A DNA stretch of 64,000 nucleotides from Hymenolepis diminuta (lineage: Eukaryota; Platyhelminthes; Cestoda; Cyclophyllidea; Hymenolepididae), in NCBI GenBank assembly GCA_900708905.1, contig CAADRB010000008.1:1013120-1077119 (forward strand), in the 5' to 3' direction. Of the stretch, positions 25,601-39,045 are shown in pieces. Under the pieces are notes generated by a model that saw nothing but the letters and a program-made list of their open reading frames with translations, had not been told where the DNA came from and did no database searches. Position 1 is the first letter of the stretch, and each line of letters opens with the position of its first letter. The position numbers were made by a program, and so were the translations under genes.

Positions 25601-28600
25601 AGCTGAGTAGATCTCAGGTCATAGTTCCCCATAGGTCGACTGGCACTCATGTTGATCTAGATGCTGGCAAATGCTTTCTTATTGGCTGAAGTTGCTTCCT
25701 TTAGGTACTGATCGTTCTTTCGGAACAACGTGCTTGATGACTTGCAGTTAGTTTGATGAGCGACCAATAAAAACACCCGACATTTAGGATGATATATAAA
25801 TTCTCCTGTGCTTCCTATAGAATACTACAAATGACAAGGCATCCTGAGGCCTCTGATCACACTTTTCATTAATAGCAATAGTTAATGCAATATTTATTTA
25901 CAAATATTGGACGTGAATGTAATATATGTAGGTTACCGCTACGTCCCTGATCCATACGATATTAAAGGGCTATTAAACTACCAATGTTATTGTAATATTT
26001 TTTTATCTCCTCCCTATAGGTCTGCTCTACAGTAGTGCAGGTCTGGGTCCAGCTTTTGGTTTCATGGCAGGCGCAGCATTCCTACAGATATACATAGACG
26101 CTCCTTCCATTCAACCACCCTCAGCCTCTCAGCTGGACGTCTTCAGCCAGTCTTGGCTTGGAGCGTGGTGGTTAGGTATGGTTATCTTTGGTGTTATCGC
26201 CTGTCTCCCTGCCATTCCAGTTCTTCTTTTCCCACGACGACTTCCAACACGCCCTGAAGATGGAAGTGGGGAAGGAGTTTCAATGTCATTGGAGTCTACT
26301 ACAGCAAATACGACTGCAGTAAGTTGGTTCAGATGTGTGAGTATCCGTTTGAATTTGTCTCAAATGAGATACGCAGTTGAGTATACTTTGTATTGTCTCT
26401 GGACACTGTAGTACACTAAGTAAACCTAGTTCTAGCGGGAAGAAGTAAGTCAGGGAGATGTCTGCATTGTAAAGAGCCTGCCTTAATTTTGATGTATAAT
26501 TCACATGAAACGTAAAGCCTTGCAGGGTTATCGGGATGTACAAGGGCACGTCACATGAGAACTCAAAGGCGAGTATTAATAAGATTAAATTATCGCATAG
26601 TAGGTCATTTCAGGTTTGAATAAGTTAGTCTTAGATATGACACTTTGATATTGACTTGAATAACTTCAGGCGAAGGAGAATACAGGATTGACATGGCAAT
26701 ATATATCAATTACAAATGTATATTCTATTATGGTCTGAACTCGTGAACTTGCTTGTTGGATACAGCTCAAAGTTGCGTATTTAATGTAATGACCTAAAAT
26801 TGCACAAAGATGTCCTTTGGTATCCTTTTTTATTAACGAGCCAATTTAAGAATTTTCAGGAATATGACATGGTAAGTTGGTGAATAATTAACGGAATGGG
26901 TAGTCGATGCTTGAACACGAAGACACGTAAGAAAAACACCGCTGAGTCAACTCTGCTGTTACTAGTCTCATCTTCTTGTGCTTGACTACAACAAGGTAGA
27001 AACATCAAAGTCATATGACCAAGCATGGAATTAAATCAACTGGTGAACAAGGTCTGTGTTTCGTGAACGTAATCTCACTCACGATTCAATTAATTTGAAT
27101 AATCGGATTTACGAGAGCATAAACATCTCAATGTGTCTAGATGAAAATGTAATTGCGAAAAGTTGTTAAATATCTTCCCTTGATGAAATTAATATTTATA
27201 TATTGTTCCTATTGTTATTGGAATATTGAGAAAATATTGGAATAAAGCCTTAAATTAATTACATGAAGCAATACGAATTACGATATACTGTTCATAGTCC
27301 CAATTGATCTGTAATAAGTGTTTGCTAAAATAATTTGTGTGATATCAAATACGTGAGTTTGATAGCTGATGACGAAGATGATGAGATATCCGACTACCTC
27401 ATCTTTATTTACAAAAAGTGGAGTTTATGTACAGCTGTGAGGATCTGTTAATCGTGTACACAGACCTGGTAATCTGTGTCACCACCCTCATATCTTAGTG
27501 TATGGTGGATGGTATTTTTTCTAGTGATTCGCCTAGATCCGAAAGGTATCTTCCTTGAGTTCCAATTTAACTGTTTTCTTTCACTCCATCTACTGGTTGA
27601 TATCATGTAACCTGCTACATGTTTTCTGTTTAGCTCTCCACTCCTGAAAATGACGAAAAAATGGGCGTTTGTGAGCCTAGAGTCTACCCACCTCCCAACT
27701 GTCCGGGTCGTTTTCCCGAACCCATTCCAGAAGCCAGCGAGGCTCCGGTATTACATCTCTCTCGAGAACAGTCGTCTCTTCCAACTTCCTGCAGTCCTGA
27801 GGTCGATTACAAACTTCACCGACGCCAGGCTTCAAGAGGTGACAATGGTTGTGGAGTCTTTCAAATGACCTCTTCTCAAAAGCAGCAGGCAACATCCATT
27901 CTTCCTCTTCCTGCATCCTCTCAACTACCCTCCGGTCTTTTGACAACACCTTTGAAACATCGCAGAGATAAGGGATTCGCCTCCGCATTTTCACGCTGGA
28001 AGTCAAGTTTTTCTCGAAAGTATCGAGGTATGTCTTCGCATAGCAGCGTTATTATTTCCCATCAAATTGCCAATCTTATATGGACATCGAATTAGTGTTA
28101 AGTGATCCATTTATATTAATAGTCGTAATGCAATCTTGCCAGATCGTGTGATGAGGAAAATTAGGAATTGTTTAATTGTAGTCAGCTAATCTAGAAAGCT
28201 TACCACTTTATGTGAGCTTAGAGTACTTCATATTTCTGCCACCTTGGCATTGAATTTCGGTCTCTGGATAGTCCCCAGGCTTTACCTCCTATCTTTTACT
28301 ATTCTACACTACGACAACAGAATTGGAAGGAGAGAGAACGTTGATTAGGTGCCTTTACTGGAGGCAAAGAGTGCAGGGGAGGAATAAAATTATCTCGTAA
28401 GAACCTGAATGGTGTTGATTTTGCTTCTGTCTTGCAGCATATTCTACACTAGCAAATACCTAACCCGAAAGTGATAAAATAAAATGTTTCAATTTAACGT
28501 TGATAAGAGTCAAAAACAAGTAAGGGATTTAATGAAGATAGCGCTTTAATAAAACTGTAAAAACGTGTGGGAGTAGCTGTAGATGGAAAAGAGCTGGCTG

Positions 28601-31600
28601 AAGGACTTGGCTGTAGGTGTTTACCAGTAGCAGTTGGATCAAGAGCAGTCGTGAGATGTGTCACAGAAACGTGTAATGCGGAAAGTTTGTCATTGGGTAT
28701 ATATAAGTAGGCTGCCGGTAAAGGCAGTTCGAATATTTAAAAGATAGTATGAGAATCCAGCTGGAAAGAGAGGTTAGGGATTTGAAAAGGGGGTAAGTGT
28801 TGTCAGACGGTTGTTTGAGACTCCACAGAAGTTTTGATATGTGTCGATAAGATCTTGTCTATTGATATCGTTCCCACAATTGTCAAGCTGTCTAAAACGG
28901 TAATTCGGATCATAAATACAGTCTCTCATGAAAAATTCATGGAAATTTAATGGGAAAATATTTCCCGCTTCAAGAGTTTCAAATGAATATGCCTTGCAAT
29001 TGTCTTTTTTGTTCTTTTGTTCTACAGGCCGAATGCGTGTATTCTTAAGAGTGGTGACAAATCCGATCTGGCTGGGGGTTACTGCAACCACTGTAACTGA
29101 GAACACTATTGTCTCAGCATATCTCACTTATGCAGCCAAGTACCTACAAGCCCAATTTCGAGTCCCGGCCCATTTGGCTAGCATCCACACTGGTAGGTGG
29201 AATTCTTGAATTCGAAATCTACTTAATCCGATTTACACATCTTTTAGGAGCCGTTGTGGTGCCTAGTGCCGTTCTTGGTGTTCTTACGGGAGCTCTCTTG
29301 ATGCGTCATTTCCGTCCATCGATCACACGGACCTTACTGGCTGTTTTGTTACCTCTATTTGCTACCTTGGCGACTGTACTCATTCTCATGTTGGGTCTCA
29401 ATTGTTCCGCTAATCAAATGGCTGGAGTCAGCTCAACTTATGATGGAAAACCGTTAGTGAATTTTTTTCTGGTCTCCCATTGAGTTTAATGTCTCCGTAG
29501 TATGTCATTTCAATTGTTTTCTTGCCATTTTGGGATTATAATTGAGTCTGTCGGTCAAGCACTGCTCAATATTACTTAAGTGATACTATTTTTGATTTCA
29601 GCATCTTGATTATAGTTGGGCATTGAGAATTCATTTCGGATAAATTGATTGAGCATGTCATAAACTTCTTAGTTGAGTAACAATATTACTATTATTTAAC
29701 TTATGCAACCCCTCACCATACTGGTAGTTCTAAAATTTGCTATGCAGAAAGCATTTTAATATATTCATTTTGAAAAAGCTTCTAGTTTATAGCATGGGTT
29801 TTTTGCTGAACGCATTATTTCGCTTTTTTACATAAGTAAGTACATGAAATATGTGGAAAATTATTGATTTTCTTATTATTTGAGAACAAAAAGCTAATAA
29901 ATCATAGCATTCCCAATCAAGAGAAATATATACTACATGATACACTCAGAATCAAACTCTGGTTAATGATCATTAAACGCGTTTGCGAATCCCTGTTCCT
30001 TGAGAAGTATTCTTAAGTATACAAGAAGCATATAATGTTCTGATTCTATTATTATTACTCACAGTAATCCAGAAAATCTGCAATTTTTATATTGGTACGC
30101 AACTGAAATCGGTTAACAGAAATTCTAACAGATGATTAATGAAGGGGAATCGAAAAGATATTCATAGTGACGTCAAAGTATCAAAGCGTCTTGCTTCATT
30201 TTTTTTCGCTAAATGGATATTTCATGTTCTAAAATTCAATTTCATATTTCGTCCCTAGGATTGTAGGAAAGGCTTGCCTACAATGTCCAGTGCTTATTGA
30301 CAGGCTTTTTTAATCATGATGCTCTGTCTTGCCACTTTAATTCTTTTTTCTCTCAGTGGTTGAGAAAGCAAAACGATCTTACGTGGCATTCACCAGCTTG
30401 GAGTTTTAACATTTAGCATGTGGATCAAAATCGGCGTTTCATTTCAGAAATGGTGCTAAGTTCCTTTCCACTAAGAGTTCCATTATACATACTGAAACAT
30501 CAACTTGAAGGATTGAATGTCGAAGTCGAACTCTTCTGCCTAACTCATAAACTCACATAAATCCTCTTTGGTTGGAAACTTTGATTCACCACTCACTTTA
30601 TTACCCAAACTACACTTGTGCAGTTGGCTATTTCGCCCACTGGATGTTCATCAATAGAGAGTCGCACTCGTTACTTCTGATTGCGCAGACAAGCACGTTA
30701 ACCAATGCGGCAATGGCGTACTTGCTTATTTCGACATCTAAATTCTTGGTGTCTGACAATTTAATGCGGTGACACGGCGAATTGAGTACGGTTGAATTCT
30801 CTCTTTTTCCAATTGTGTCCCTTTCATCTTTCTAATTAGTCATAATTGGCAAAACACTAAGATGTGACCTTGTAAAGGCCTTTTCTCCTTGAGGTCCTTG
30901 CGCATAGCTCCCCATACATTACACTTATAAATTTTATCACGTACAACTTGGCATTCCTTTTTTCTGTGTACAATGCTCAAGGAGCTTATATAGACTAGTT
31001 TATCATGCCCAAGAATTGAGTCAAGCCATTTAGATGTGAAGAACATTACTGAGCTTACTAGTGTAATATTTTAAGGTTAGTGTAATATTTTAAATCATCC
31101 CACTGGAGCTTCACTAGTAATGGTAACACTTATGAATTGAATTAAGCACCAAGAAATTATATCGCACGAATAATGTGGTGAATGAAGGAAATACACGCTG
31201 GTACTGTCTAACTGTATGAATTAAGTAGGTATGTACATTTAGGGAATGTATACTCATATCCCCTTATAGAGTCCTGTCAGTATTTTTGAGGGTCAAACAT
31301 TCCTTAATGCAATTCCCAAATTGATGTTGATAAAAGTTCCGCCTCTCCCCCCATATAACTCCCAAATGATTGATTTCGTAACCCTTTTCAATCGGAAAAA
31401 CACTTCAGGTAATTTTTGTTTGTGTAAATCATGTTTTCTCATTTTCTTTCTTTCGGGATCTTTTAGTTCTTGAAAAAGTATAAGTAAGGACTTGGTATTT
31501 CTTCTGAATCTTGAACTTCCGTTTAGTTCGAATTTATGAACAGGCGGTTGAATTACCTTTTTAGAAGAGAACAGGTTAGAGTCATAGTTCTGACACCAGA

Positions 31601-34600
31601 GATACATTGAAGTAGAGCCAATAACTGACAGCTAGCGCCAATCAAGCAAAGTTCAGACCAATAATGTTGCTAGGCCGCAATGTCTTAATGAAGCAACAAT
31701 GAAAAAGTTCAAGCAGGCGACATGAGTGGGAAATGCAGAGCGAGAAACGCAGGAATAGGTATATTGCAGGAGTCGTCAGTTTTGTAATTTTGTATTTTTT
31801 TACCGGCGAAATATATACGTTATGACGAAGGCGGCGAGTACAAATCTTTAATCAGTATTCTCAAGTGAAACGTTTGAAAACAGTTTAAGCGAGCACGCAA
31901 ACATAAAAATGAATTGTTATCAAAACAAATTAAACGAATATTGTTCAAAAAGAAACTTTTGGGAATCCTTCACATGTACTAATAGTGAAACCGTTCACGA
32001 ATTCACAAATAGTTAGCTAAGCTATCACAACATGGGGTAGGAAGTGATGATGATGAGGAAGATGGCGGAAGAGGTTAGATGCAGTCATGGAATGCACTGA
32101 AATTTCGAAGGGAGTATCAAATGTTTCGTTTCACTAATAGCTGAATATGTGCATGTAGCAATGGCCAGAGTACACGTCCTTTAAGTCAGAAATCACGAGA
32201 TCAATGTTGACCGGTGCTCATCCAGTGATGTAAAATGTAAACAAAATTAGTTGAATTTGAGCAACTGAACGAATTCCATTCACAGAATTTATAAACTCTA
32301 TTCATGAAGCATGAAATGTTTTAAGAGTGGGAAGATGTGCTCATCTTGCTAAAATGATCACAATCTTCTCCCCTCGTGTGGAAACCACGAAAATAAGAAG
32401 TTCCGCTCTAGCTAAAGGTCATATTGGTGGACACTGCACCTGTTTTACCTATGTGCTGATGTGTGTGCTTCCATATTAAGCTGGCATGGTTTCAAGCCTA
32501 CTTCTAACGTGCTTGTCTTATAGCAACAATCTTATTCATTCATTTGTAAAATCTGTACTCCCATTCCCTGTTTTATTTCTCCCTTCGTCAGTAACTGGCT
32601 TTTTGGTGGATCATTCCTTCAACATCCTTCCAATCTCACAGCTCCCTGTAATGCTGTATGTAGGGTGCGTGCTGATCGCGATGGAAATGTCGGTCGTGGA
32701 GATTCTCAATTCTCCTGTCCACTGGCCTCAGACTACAATCCTGTCTGCTGGGAGTCTCTAACCGATGAAGGAGGCAATAGCTACAAGAAACGTCAAATGT
32801 CTTTCCTCAATCCCTGTTTGGCTGGATGCTCTGGACAGAGCTATCAAATTGATGGGAATGGGAAAACCATTGAAGTAAGTTTTGTAATCACTCAGTTAAC
32901 CACTTTTGTGAAGTTTGACTCTTCTATGTTGTTGGAATGCTTGGAAGACTAGTTTTCAGCTCCCGTGATATATATGCTCACTTAACTCGGACTAGAGAGA
33001 GAAGGAAAGACGGAATGTAGTCGGCCCTATGCCTTCTGTTAACCAAACAAAGGCCATGGTATAGGAATATGAGTTTTCATATTATTGATATCCAGAGATC
33101 AAAACATCCCCGAACGAATAACAACTCAACTTGTAAAGAGCGATGTGCGCCTCATCGACAAAACATAAATACTCCAGCTATAAGCTTTGTAAGAAAGGGG
33201 GATGGGTCTTTTTTACTTTATATTTGTTTAAGTAGTTTTGCGGATTGGTAATCAGGTCGCCTTTTGTGTAGAGCATGTCATTATCTGGATATATTATTGT
33301 GTTATAACCCAATGAATGATAGGAAATTGCAAGGTTTTATAGTGAGGTGACATTGGAATCGACATGACTGATACTCCACTGAGCGATAAGGGAGAGCGAA
33401 GTAACGAATACTAACGGGGTTCTGTCTATTTACCTTTAGGATTCGGTTGTACACTGTTTGCATTGTGTATATAGTTTACTTCTTCATGTTCAAAAATTCA
33501 ATTTTCATGTGTTTTTCCCTTTGATTTCTTGTGTAAATTCATGTCCGCACTCTCCACTCCCTACTGATTGTGACTTTGATAAAGTAATATGTGAAATCTT
33601 ATAAGTCAACTTGATCAACATGATTAAAAGCAGATCTTTCGATACTGCGATTAATTAAGATAAACTATAGTTTTTAAGTTTGAAGGTCATGAAAGGTATG
33701 GATTTTACCCTGGGCTTAAAATTTGATTGGTGCCTCTTTGTCTCTATGGTCTTAGTTTGATATATTACTGCTACCCTCGGCAATCCAAATAATAAGCTTA
33801 GGTCATGGCATAGCCTCTAAACAGGTGGAATGACAAAATATTCCGGCGAAGGTGAAGCGAAGAGCATATAATGGTGTTGAGAGTGCTAAGACTGCAAGTA
33901 TGGAGCCACTCCCTTTCCCGTATGGGATATAATTCATACAGTGGTACTACCAAGGTGAAAATGAAATGCGAATTAGTAAATATTTTTTCCTCTTGACGAT
34001 ACTGACATTCTATTTTATGCCTTCTGACCTCTTATATTGAAAATAACGCTTGATTATGAAATTGTTCATCCAAACTAACGAATAACCCTGTGCATTTAAC
34101 AACTTTTCCGAAGTAACTGAATGCCATTTGTGCGGCTCTAGGATGTTTAAATTTAAGTTTTCCTTTCTATTGCTATTTTCATGAATGTTTTGGAATTGCT
34201 AGTTGGAATTACATCAGGTCCGAGGCTCATTTTTCGTCGATTGACCTTTCTGCACCTGAGTAAGTTCATATTGGCGAATTTCGAAGCTCACTGATCAGTC
34301 AGCTTTAACTCATTTATGCCCTATGAAATTTGTAAGTTCTAATGAAGCCAATGTTATAAGTTCAGGTTTGTTACAACGAAACTACTGGAAGAAAACATGA
34401 CGACATTCAGCTTTCAATATTACAATTAATGAAGGAGAGTAGGATGAAATCTGAAGATTTCTTCCTTAAACTGGAAATTTATTTTTAACCTGCATCCTTT
34501 TTCGTCTAGATTACCGTCTTTTCTCCATATCTAAGTCTAGTTTCGAAGACAATCGGACTCAAGTATTTGCACTGGATATTGATTTTCATGAACAAAGGTC

Positions 34601-37110
34601 TTTAATTCGTCACACTTTCGTATTTGCTTACTTTACAAACCAGTTTCTGGTTTGTTTGATAGCAGAAGATTGCGTACATTTGGAACTGCTTCAATTGAAC
34701 ATATTGAATGTTTGTTAATTTCGTTCCATTTAATAATCTCCTATCATAAGTATCCCTTTGGTGTAAGTTAGCTAGAATGTCACTCCTCCCTTAAAATTCA
34801 CTCGTCTTAATGTTGAGTTCATTATTTATACTGAGATTTAATGTTAATATCCGTAAACTCAGCCACTGGACTATCTAGTCGCTCTTAGTGATCACACCTG
34901 TTAACTGCTTATATCATATAAATAGTAAGATGTTAACTGAAGTTGACCTTTCTGATTTCAGGTTTACACAGACTGCAATTGTGTGACGAATACCACTCTA
35001 GCACCGTTAGGTGTTCATGTTATCGGAGCAAGAAAACCCATAGTCGGTGGTACTGCGAAACAGGGCGTTTGTAATCCCCTCTGTCCTAACTACATCCCCT
35101 TTTTAATCGTCACATTTCTGACAATCTTTCTCACAAGTGTCAATCAAAATCCCAGCAATGTGGTAACGTTGAGTTGTGTAGACCCGGAGGATGGGACTGC
35201 AGCTCTCGGTCTGCAGGTGTTTTTCGCGAGAACCCTTGGTGAGACCTTCCTAATGAATGCATATATTAGAATCATTAATTTTATTTGAAACTCTGTCCTA
35301 TTTATTACTTTTCAGTAATTAGTCTTATTCTTTTTTGACTGTAGCTTTCATTCCGACCCCAATCTACTTTGGGGCTCTTATGGATCGTACGTGTCGAGTC
35401 CGTGCGTTGCCACAACAACTGGTGTGTGAGTCATATTTAAATAGTAGCAGTAGTCAGTCCTCTCCGCATTTCCTACTTCTCTCCGCGATGAAATTGGCTT
35501 CTTTGGAGGGAGCCTGCTTGGAGTATGACGTGCATACTCTACCGTTTGCTTGGCTTGGTGGAGTAACAGTCTTCAAGTGTTTTAGTATTGTCATTGCACT
35601 AGTAACGTGGCGATATTCTTGGTGAGTTTGTGATCTTTGTACTTTCATAGTCAACCAAGCCTGATGATAGAAAATGACTAATTAATCTTGGCATTAACTA
35701 TTTCGGTAAACTTTGGAGTAATGGCCATTTGATAAAATTCGTCGTGCTTATGAAGCGCAGTTCGGTAGAATTTGGGTAGACAGACATTTAGATTCTAATG
35801 TTGCATTCTCGAAGTGAAAACAGAGCGAAATTTCGTGCCTTGAAGGTGAATGTCCCTTTTGAGTTCGGGTTTTAATCAATGTCAATGTGTTCACGGTTCA
35901 AGTTTATCTTCAAAAACTCTTTAATTCACCACTGGACTAAATGAAGATTGTTTAAAAAAAGATCTACTTTTACTTGATCATTATTTTGATAGCTTTAGAA
36001 AGCATATATCTAAAACTGCACGAGATTCTGGCTCATCTGTCATCTTCTTAACTACCAGAGTGCTGTTAGTAGAAATAGACTTAGGCTTTCAATAATTTTT
36101 TTCATTTGATCAAAAGCTGTATATTCAAAGTAGAAATGTATGTAGTTGTCAAATGTAAATTTAATGAGGGGGGCAAAAAATAAAATATAAAGATGTCAAT
36201 TTTAGAGGCAAACATTTCAGTATAACTCGAGTTGGGTTTGCACCTCCCATTTAATTAACAGATTCATTGGCATATGATTATCGACAGTGTTCTGTTTGGA
36301 CGGAGCTTAGCTTTGAATGCGACTGAATAAATGTTGAGTTGATTTGCATTCCATTCCACTTGAAATTTATTGATGAAAACTTATATTCTCATTTTACAAA
36401 TGATGATAACTCCCAAACCTCCTTAGGAAAGTTTTTCCAGCGCTAATCTCGGATAGAAAAGTAGACTTTCTGTGGGAAAATGGAATTCTGTCCCCTCTCT
36501 CTATTAACAAGACTTCTTCAATGCATTTGGTCATTTCGCTCCCTGAGTGCGCGCCGATGGGTATTGAACTATAGTCTCTTACTCGTTTACCACTGTACAT
36601 CCGGCACATTCAATGTAAGGCGATGCCATCTCTTCTATTTTCATAGCTGCAGAGCAGTTAGCTGAGGCTTATCAAGTCATTTTTATAACACTGTGGCAGA
36701 TAAATTCTATCTTATAGAGGCATCAATATTGAATGGAGAAGCCCAATTAAGCTATGGTTCGTGCTAACTGCACGAACTCCACTAGCACAAGAGATTAAAC
36801 AAAATCAGTAATATAATATATCATTAGGAAGGAACAAGTAGAAGGCGATAAGCTTGTAATCTTTAAGATTTAGCAGTATAGTCATGTGTTAGATAACTGA
36901 AGAATAGATGCATCATACAGTGCACGAATTAAAGTAAACAGCTAACAAAGTCGATGGACTAACTGTGATGGAAGACAATGCAGATACGAAATCAGGTGAA
37001 TAAGGCCATCTTATTTTTTTTTAATTTGTAGTCGTTTAGATGCAAGCCAAGAGAAGCAGAATTTGTCGACGCTTAAGGGAGACGATCCGCAGGAACAACA
37101 ATATCGTTGA
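19630..37110 (+). CDS. SLCO: Solute carrier organic anion transporter (OATP/SLCO family)
   Basis: Ten exons: 19630-20064, 20912-21671, 26020-26318, 27634-28027, 29028-29192, 29248-29452, 32664-32874, 34962-35238, 35345-35621 and 37032-37110. All introns are GT-AG, phases agree throughout, and the product is 1033 aa. OATPs are 12-helix major-facilitator carriers that take up large amphipathic organic anions across the plasma membrane. Support includes the family signature as WLGAWWLGMV (444-453), the LGLNC segment in exon 6, and the large Cys-rich Kazal-like extracellular loop in exons 7-8 (PVC, NPCLAGC, DCNC). IPTPIYFGALMD and EGACLEYD are in exon 9. Most OATPs have about 650-750 residues. 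The excess is a Pro/Ser-rich N-terminal extension of about 180 residues and a Ser-rich loop encoded mainly by exon 4 (499-629), where the cytoplasmic TM6-TM7 loop should be. The first ATG and the short last exon (ends QEQQYR) are the least certain parts. Confidence 0.92.
23360..23465 (-). repeat. tRNA-derived SINE-like copy B, in SLCO intron 2
   Basis: The body contains ATTGGCCAGATTTGACCA followed by CCGCTCACTGAG. It then has a degenerate head whose reverse complement carries an A-box-like TGTAGTGGTTAGCGG and a B-box remnant. It matches copies at 50960, 56221 and 59215 in order and spacing. Confidence 0.5.
24180..24265 (-). repeat. SINE-like body fragment C, in SLCO intron 2
   Basis: CTTACGAGAAACTC is identical to the start of copy I at 59219. 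GTTGACCAGATTTAACCAG then matches the body of copy B. The tRNA-like head is lost. The flanking segment at 22485-22560 also has a faint match to the head. Confidence 0.45.
30625..30730 (-). repeat. tRNA-derived SINE-like copy D, in SLCO intron 6
   Basis: The segment GCGCAGACAAGCACGTTAAC is almost the same as that at 59311-59330. Its reverse complement, GTTAACGTGCTTGTCTGC, is the A-box half of a tRNA-like head. The B-box half is mutated. The shared body element TTCGCCCACTG precedes it. Confidence 0.55.
36530..36610 (-). repeat. tRNA-derived SINE-like copy E, in SLCO intron 9
   Basis: TTCGCTCCCTGAGTGC-GCCGATGGGTATTGAACT, then a TTTACCACTG block, follow the family order of body end, B box and A box. 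The B box reads AGTTCAATACCC on the minus strand, one or two changes from the tRNA consensus. Confidence 0.5.
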
Positions 37111-37494
37111 AAGACCGACCACTTGCAGACATAAACTATGACTTTGTGTGTCTTCTCTTCCTTTGTCTGTCAGCCTAATTCTTTTTTTCATTTCTTTTCC
37201 CCACCGTCTCCCTCTTTTTGTGTAAATGAATGCTTGACATGACACTGCAATTCCAATTTGATAGACTCTTACGTTATTTATACTCAATAATAACAATGAA
37301 ATGTACTTTGTGGAATGAATATTTATTTCCTAATTGACATGACTAGAAAATAGATGTGTGAAAGTACTATAGGTCGATATCCACCAAAGAAAAACATGCC
37401 TAATTTCGCTTGTGAAATGAAAGTTTCTTAATTCTAGACCTTGGTGAGTCTTATATGTGGCCAAAATGAGGTCACAAATTTAGTGCATTCAAAC

Positions 37495-37585
37495 AAGCGG
37501 AACAGACAGCCAATTGGCCAAATCTGTCCAGTAGTGATGGTAGCATAATCCGAGTTTCTCACCAAAATGATTTTATGATACTGCC
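37495..37585 (+). repeat. SINE-like body fragment F
   Basis: The reverse complement of GGCCAAATCTGTCCAGTAGT and of CCGAGTTTCTCACC matches the body segments of copies C and I. This copy is therefore inverted relative to the others. The head portion is missing. It lies downstream of the SLCO stop codon, between SLCO and TXNL4A. Confidence 0.4.
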
Positions 37586-38239
37586 TCCTTACCCATTTTG
37601 AGTATTGAGAAGTGCTCTCCAAGTTGGACTAGGGAGTTGTTTGCTTTAATGTAAGTCTAGTGAGCGTTTTGATTAATCACATTGATTAATTGAGTTCTTC
37701 GTCGGCATGTAATCAAGATGCTACTTGTCCGATCAAGATATGTGATGGTCAGCAGCCAACCATCCTTGCTAATTCAGGAAACCTCTGACCCGTCTCAAGT
37801 GCTGGGTACACTTCTAACACGGTTGATAAGTTTTTTGATACATAGCGAGCTGAGTATTATCTTCAAGTTGTAATACCTCGTGAGTTCCCACTAACTGACA
37901 TTCAATCCCATTCCCAATTTATCTATATAAACTTTTTCTTCGTTAATAAAAATCAAATTAGTCGATCTCCTCATCCTCAGCCACTTGCATTAACAATCAT
38001 TTACTCTTGTATTCATTCACGGAGACTAAGGTCTTCATTAATTGCTAAATCCATCGTGGTCACTAGTGATAAGGGTCGACTCTTACGAAAGTATAGCAGT
38101 AAGCAAGTGGGGGATCTGACGAGCTTATAGAGATGACATAAAGGGGAATGTCATCAAAGTAAAAAGAGGTTGATGACGTATGTATGAATGCATGGAATCA
38201 TGTGGTTGAATAAACTCAATTAGGATGATAAAAATGATA

Positions 38240-38445
38240 ACCTGCTTAGTTAATAATGTTGTAGGAAGCATGGTCTAAATGAAAGACATAGAGAGAACGA
38301 TATGGAATGAAATAAAGGGCGCCAATGTCAGATAGAGGATGGAAAAGTAGGAGGATGAACCAAGAGGCATTAAGGGACACAAAGGTGAGGAAGTGGCCAT
38401 CTTGCCACAATGAACACCACCCCTCTCCCCCCGGTCTCAGTAACA
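38240..38445 (-). repeat. Dispersed repeat family S, partial copy
   Basis: The reverse complement contains GGCAAGATGGCCACTTCCTC, identical to 57127-57146. It is followed by a looser match through the CTTTCAT region of that copy. The right part of the family present at 41380 and 57270 is absent here. Confidence 0.5.
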
Positions 38446-39045
38446 TTGTGCTAGAAGGCGAATATGTCTCGACGTGCTAGCTTCTACTTAGCACTGTTCT
38501 TCTAGGTTTGTCTACTTGATTTCATTTTGAAAAGTGAGGCTACCCCCTTAGCTTGCTTCCGATTCATCAATGTTAACGTGGTTGACGACTTACAAGGCTC
38601 TAGATAAAGAGGGTAAAAATAATGTCTGACTAAAATCCAACCACTGACCTTGATTTTAAAAAAACTACGAACAAGCACCACAAGTATAGCAGCAAATTTC
38701 TGCTTCCAGGTAATAAACTTTCAGTACCTGTTTAAACCTTACCATTTTAGAACATTAGCGGCAAAAACATGTTTTTTAATTTAAGTTGGAATCAGATTGC
38801 TTTAATACTAAATACCCATCCTTTTCCTATCCTAAAAACCCTTCAATAGAAAATAACCACAAATCATCTACGATAACAGAAGCCTACCCGAATTAAAATT
38901 ACAAAAATAAATTAACAACTGCATATTAATAACATTTCGCACAAATCAATCAAAATCTGACATGAGGCAGTATGATAAGCAAAGAAGAAGCGTCCGGAAG
39001 GAACAACTGTATATTTACATATAATGGAAAAAATTAAGAATAAAG

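Noticed and set aside
27661..28095. Overlapping frames on both strands around SLCO exon 4
   Set aside because: Only the plus-strand frame that joins in phase to exons 3 and 5 is real. The 72-codon frame and the 109-codon minus-strand frame are shadows.
35661..35685. Hammerhead-ribozyme-like words (CTGATGA close to GAAA)
   Set aside because: There is no room for stem II, and no flanking complementarity for stems I and III.
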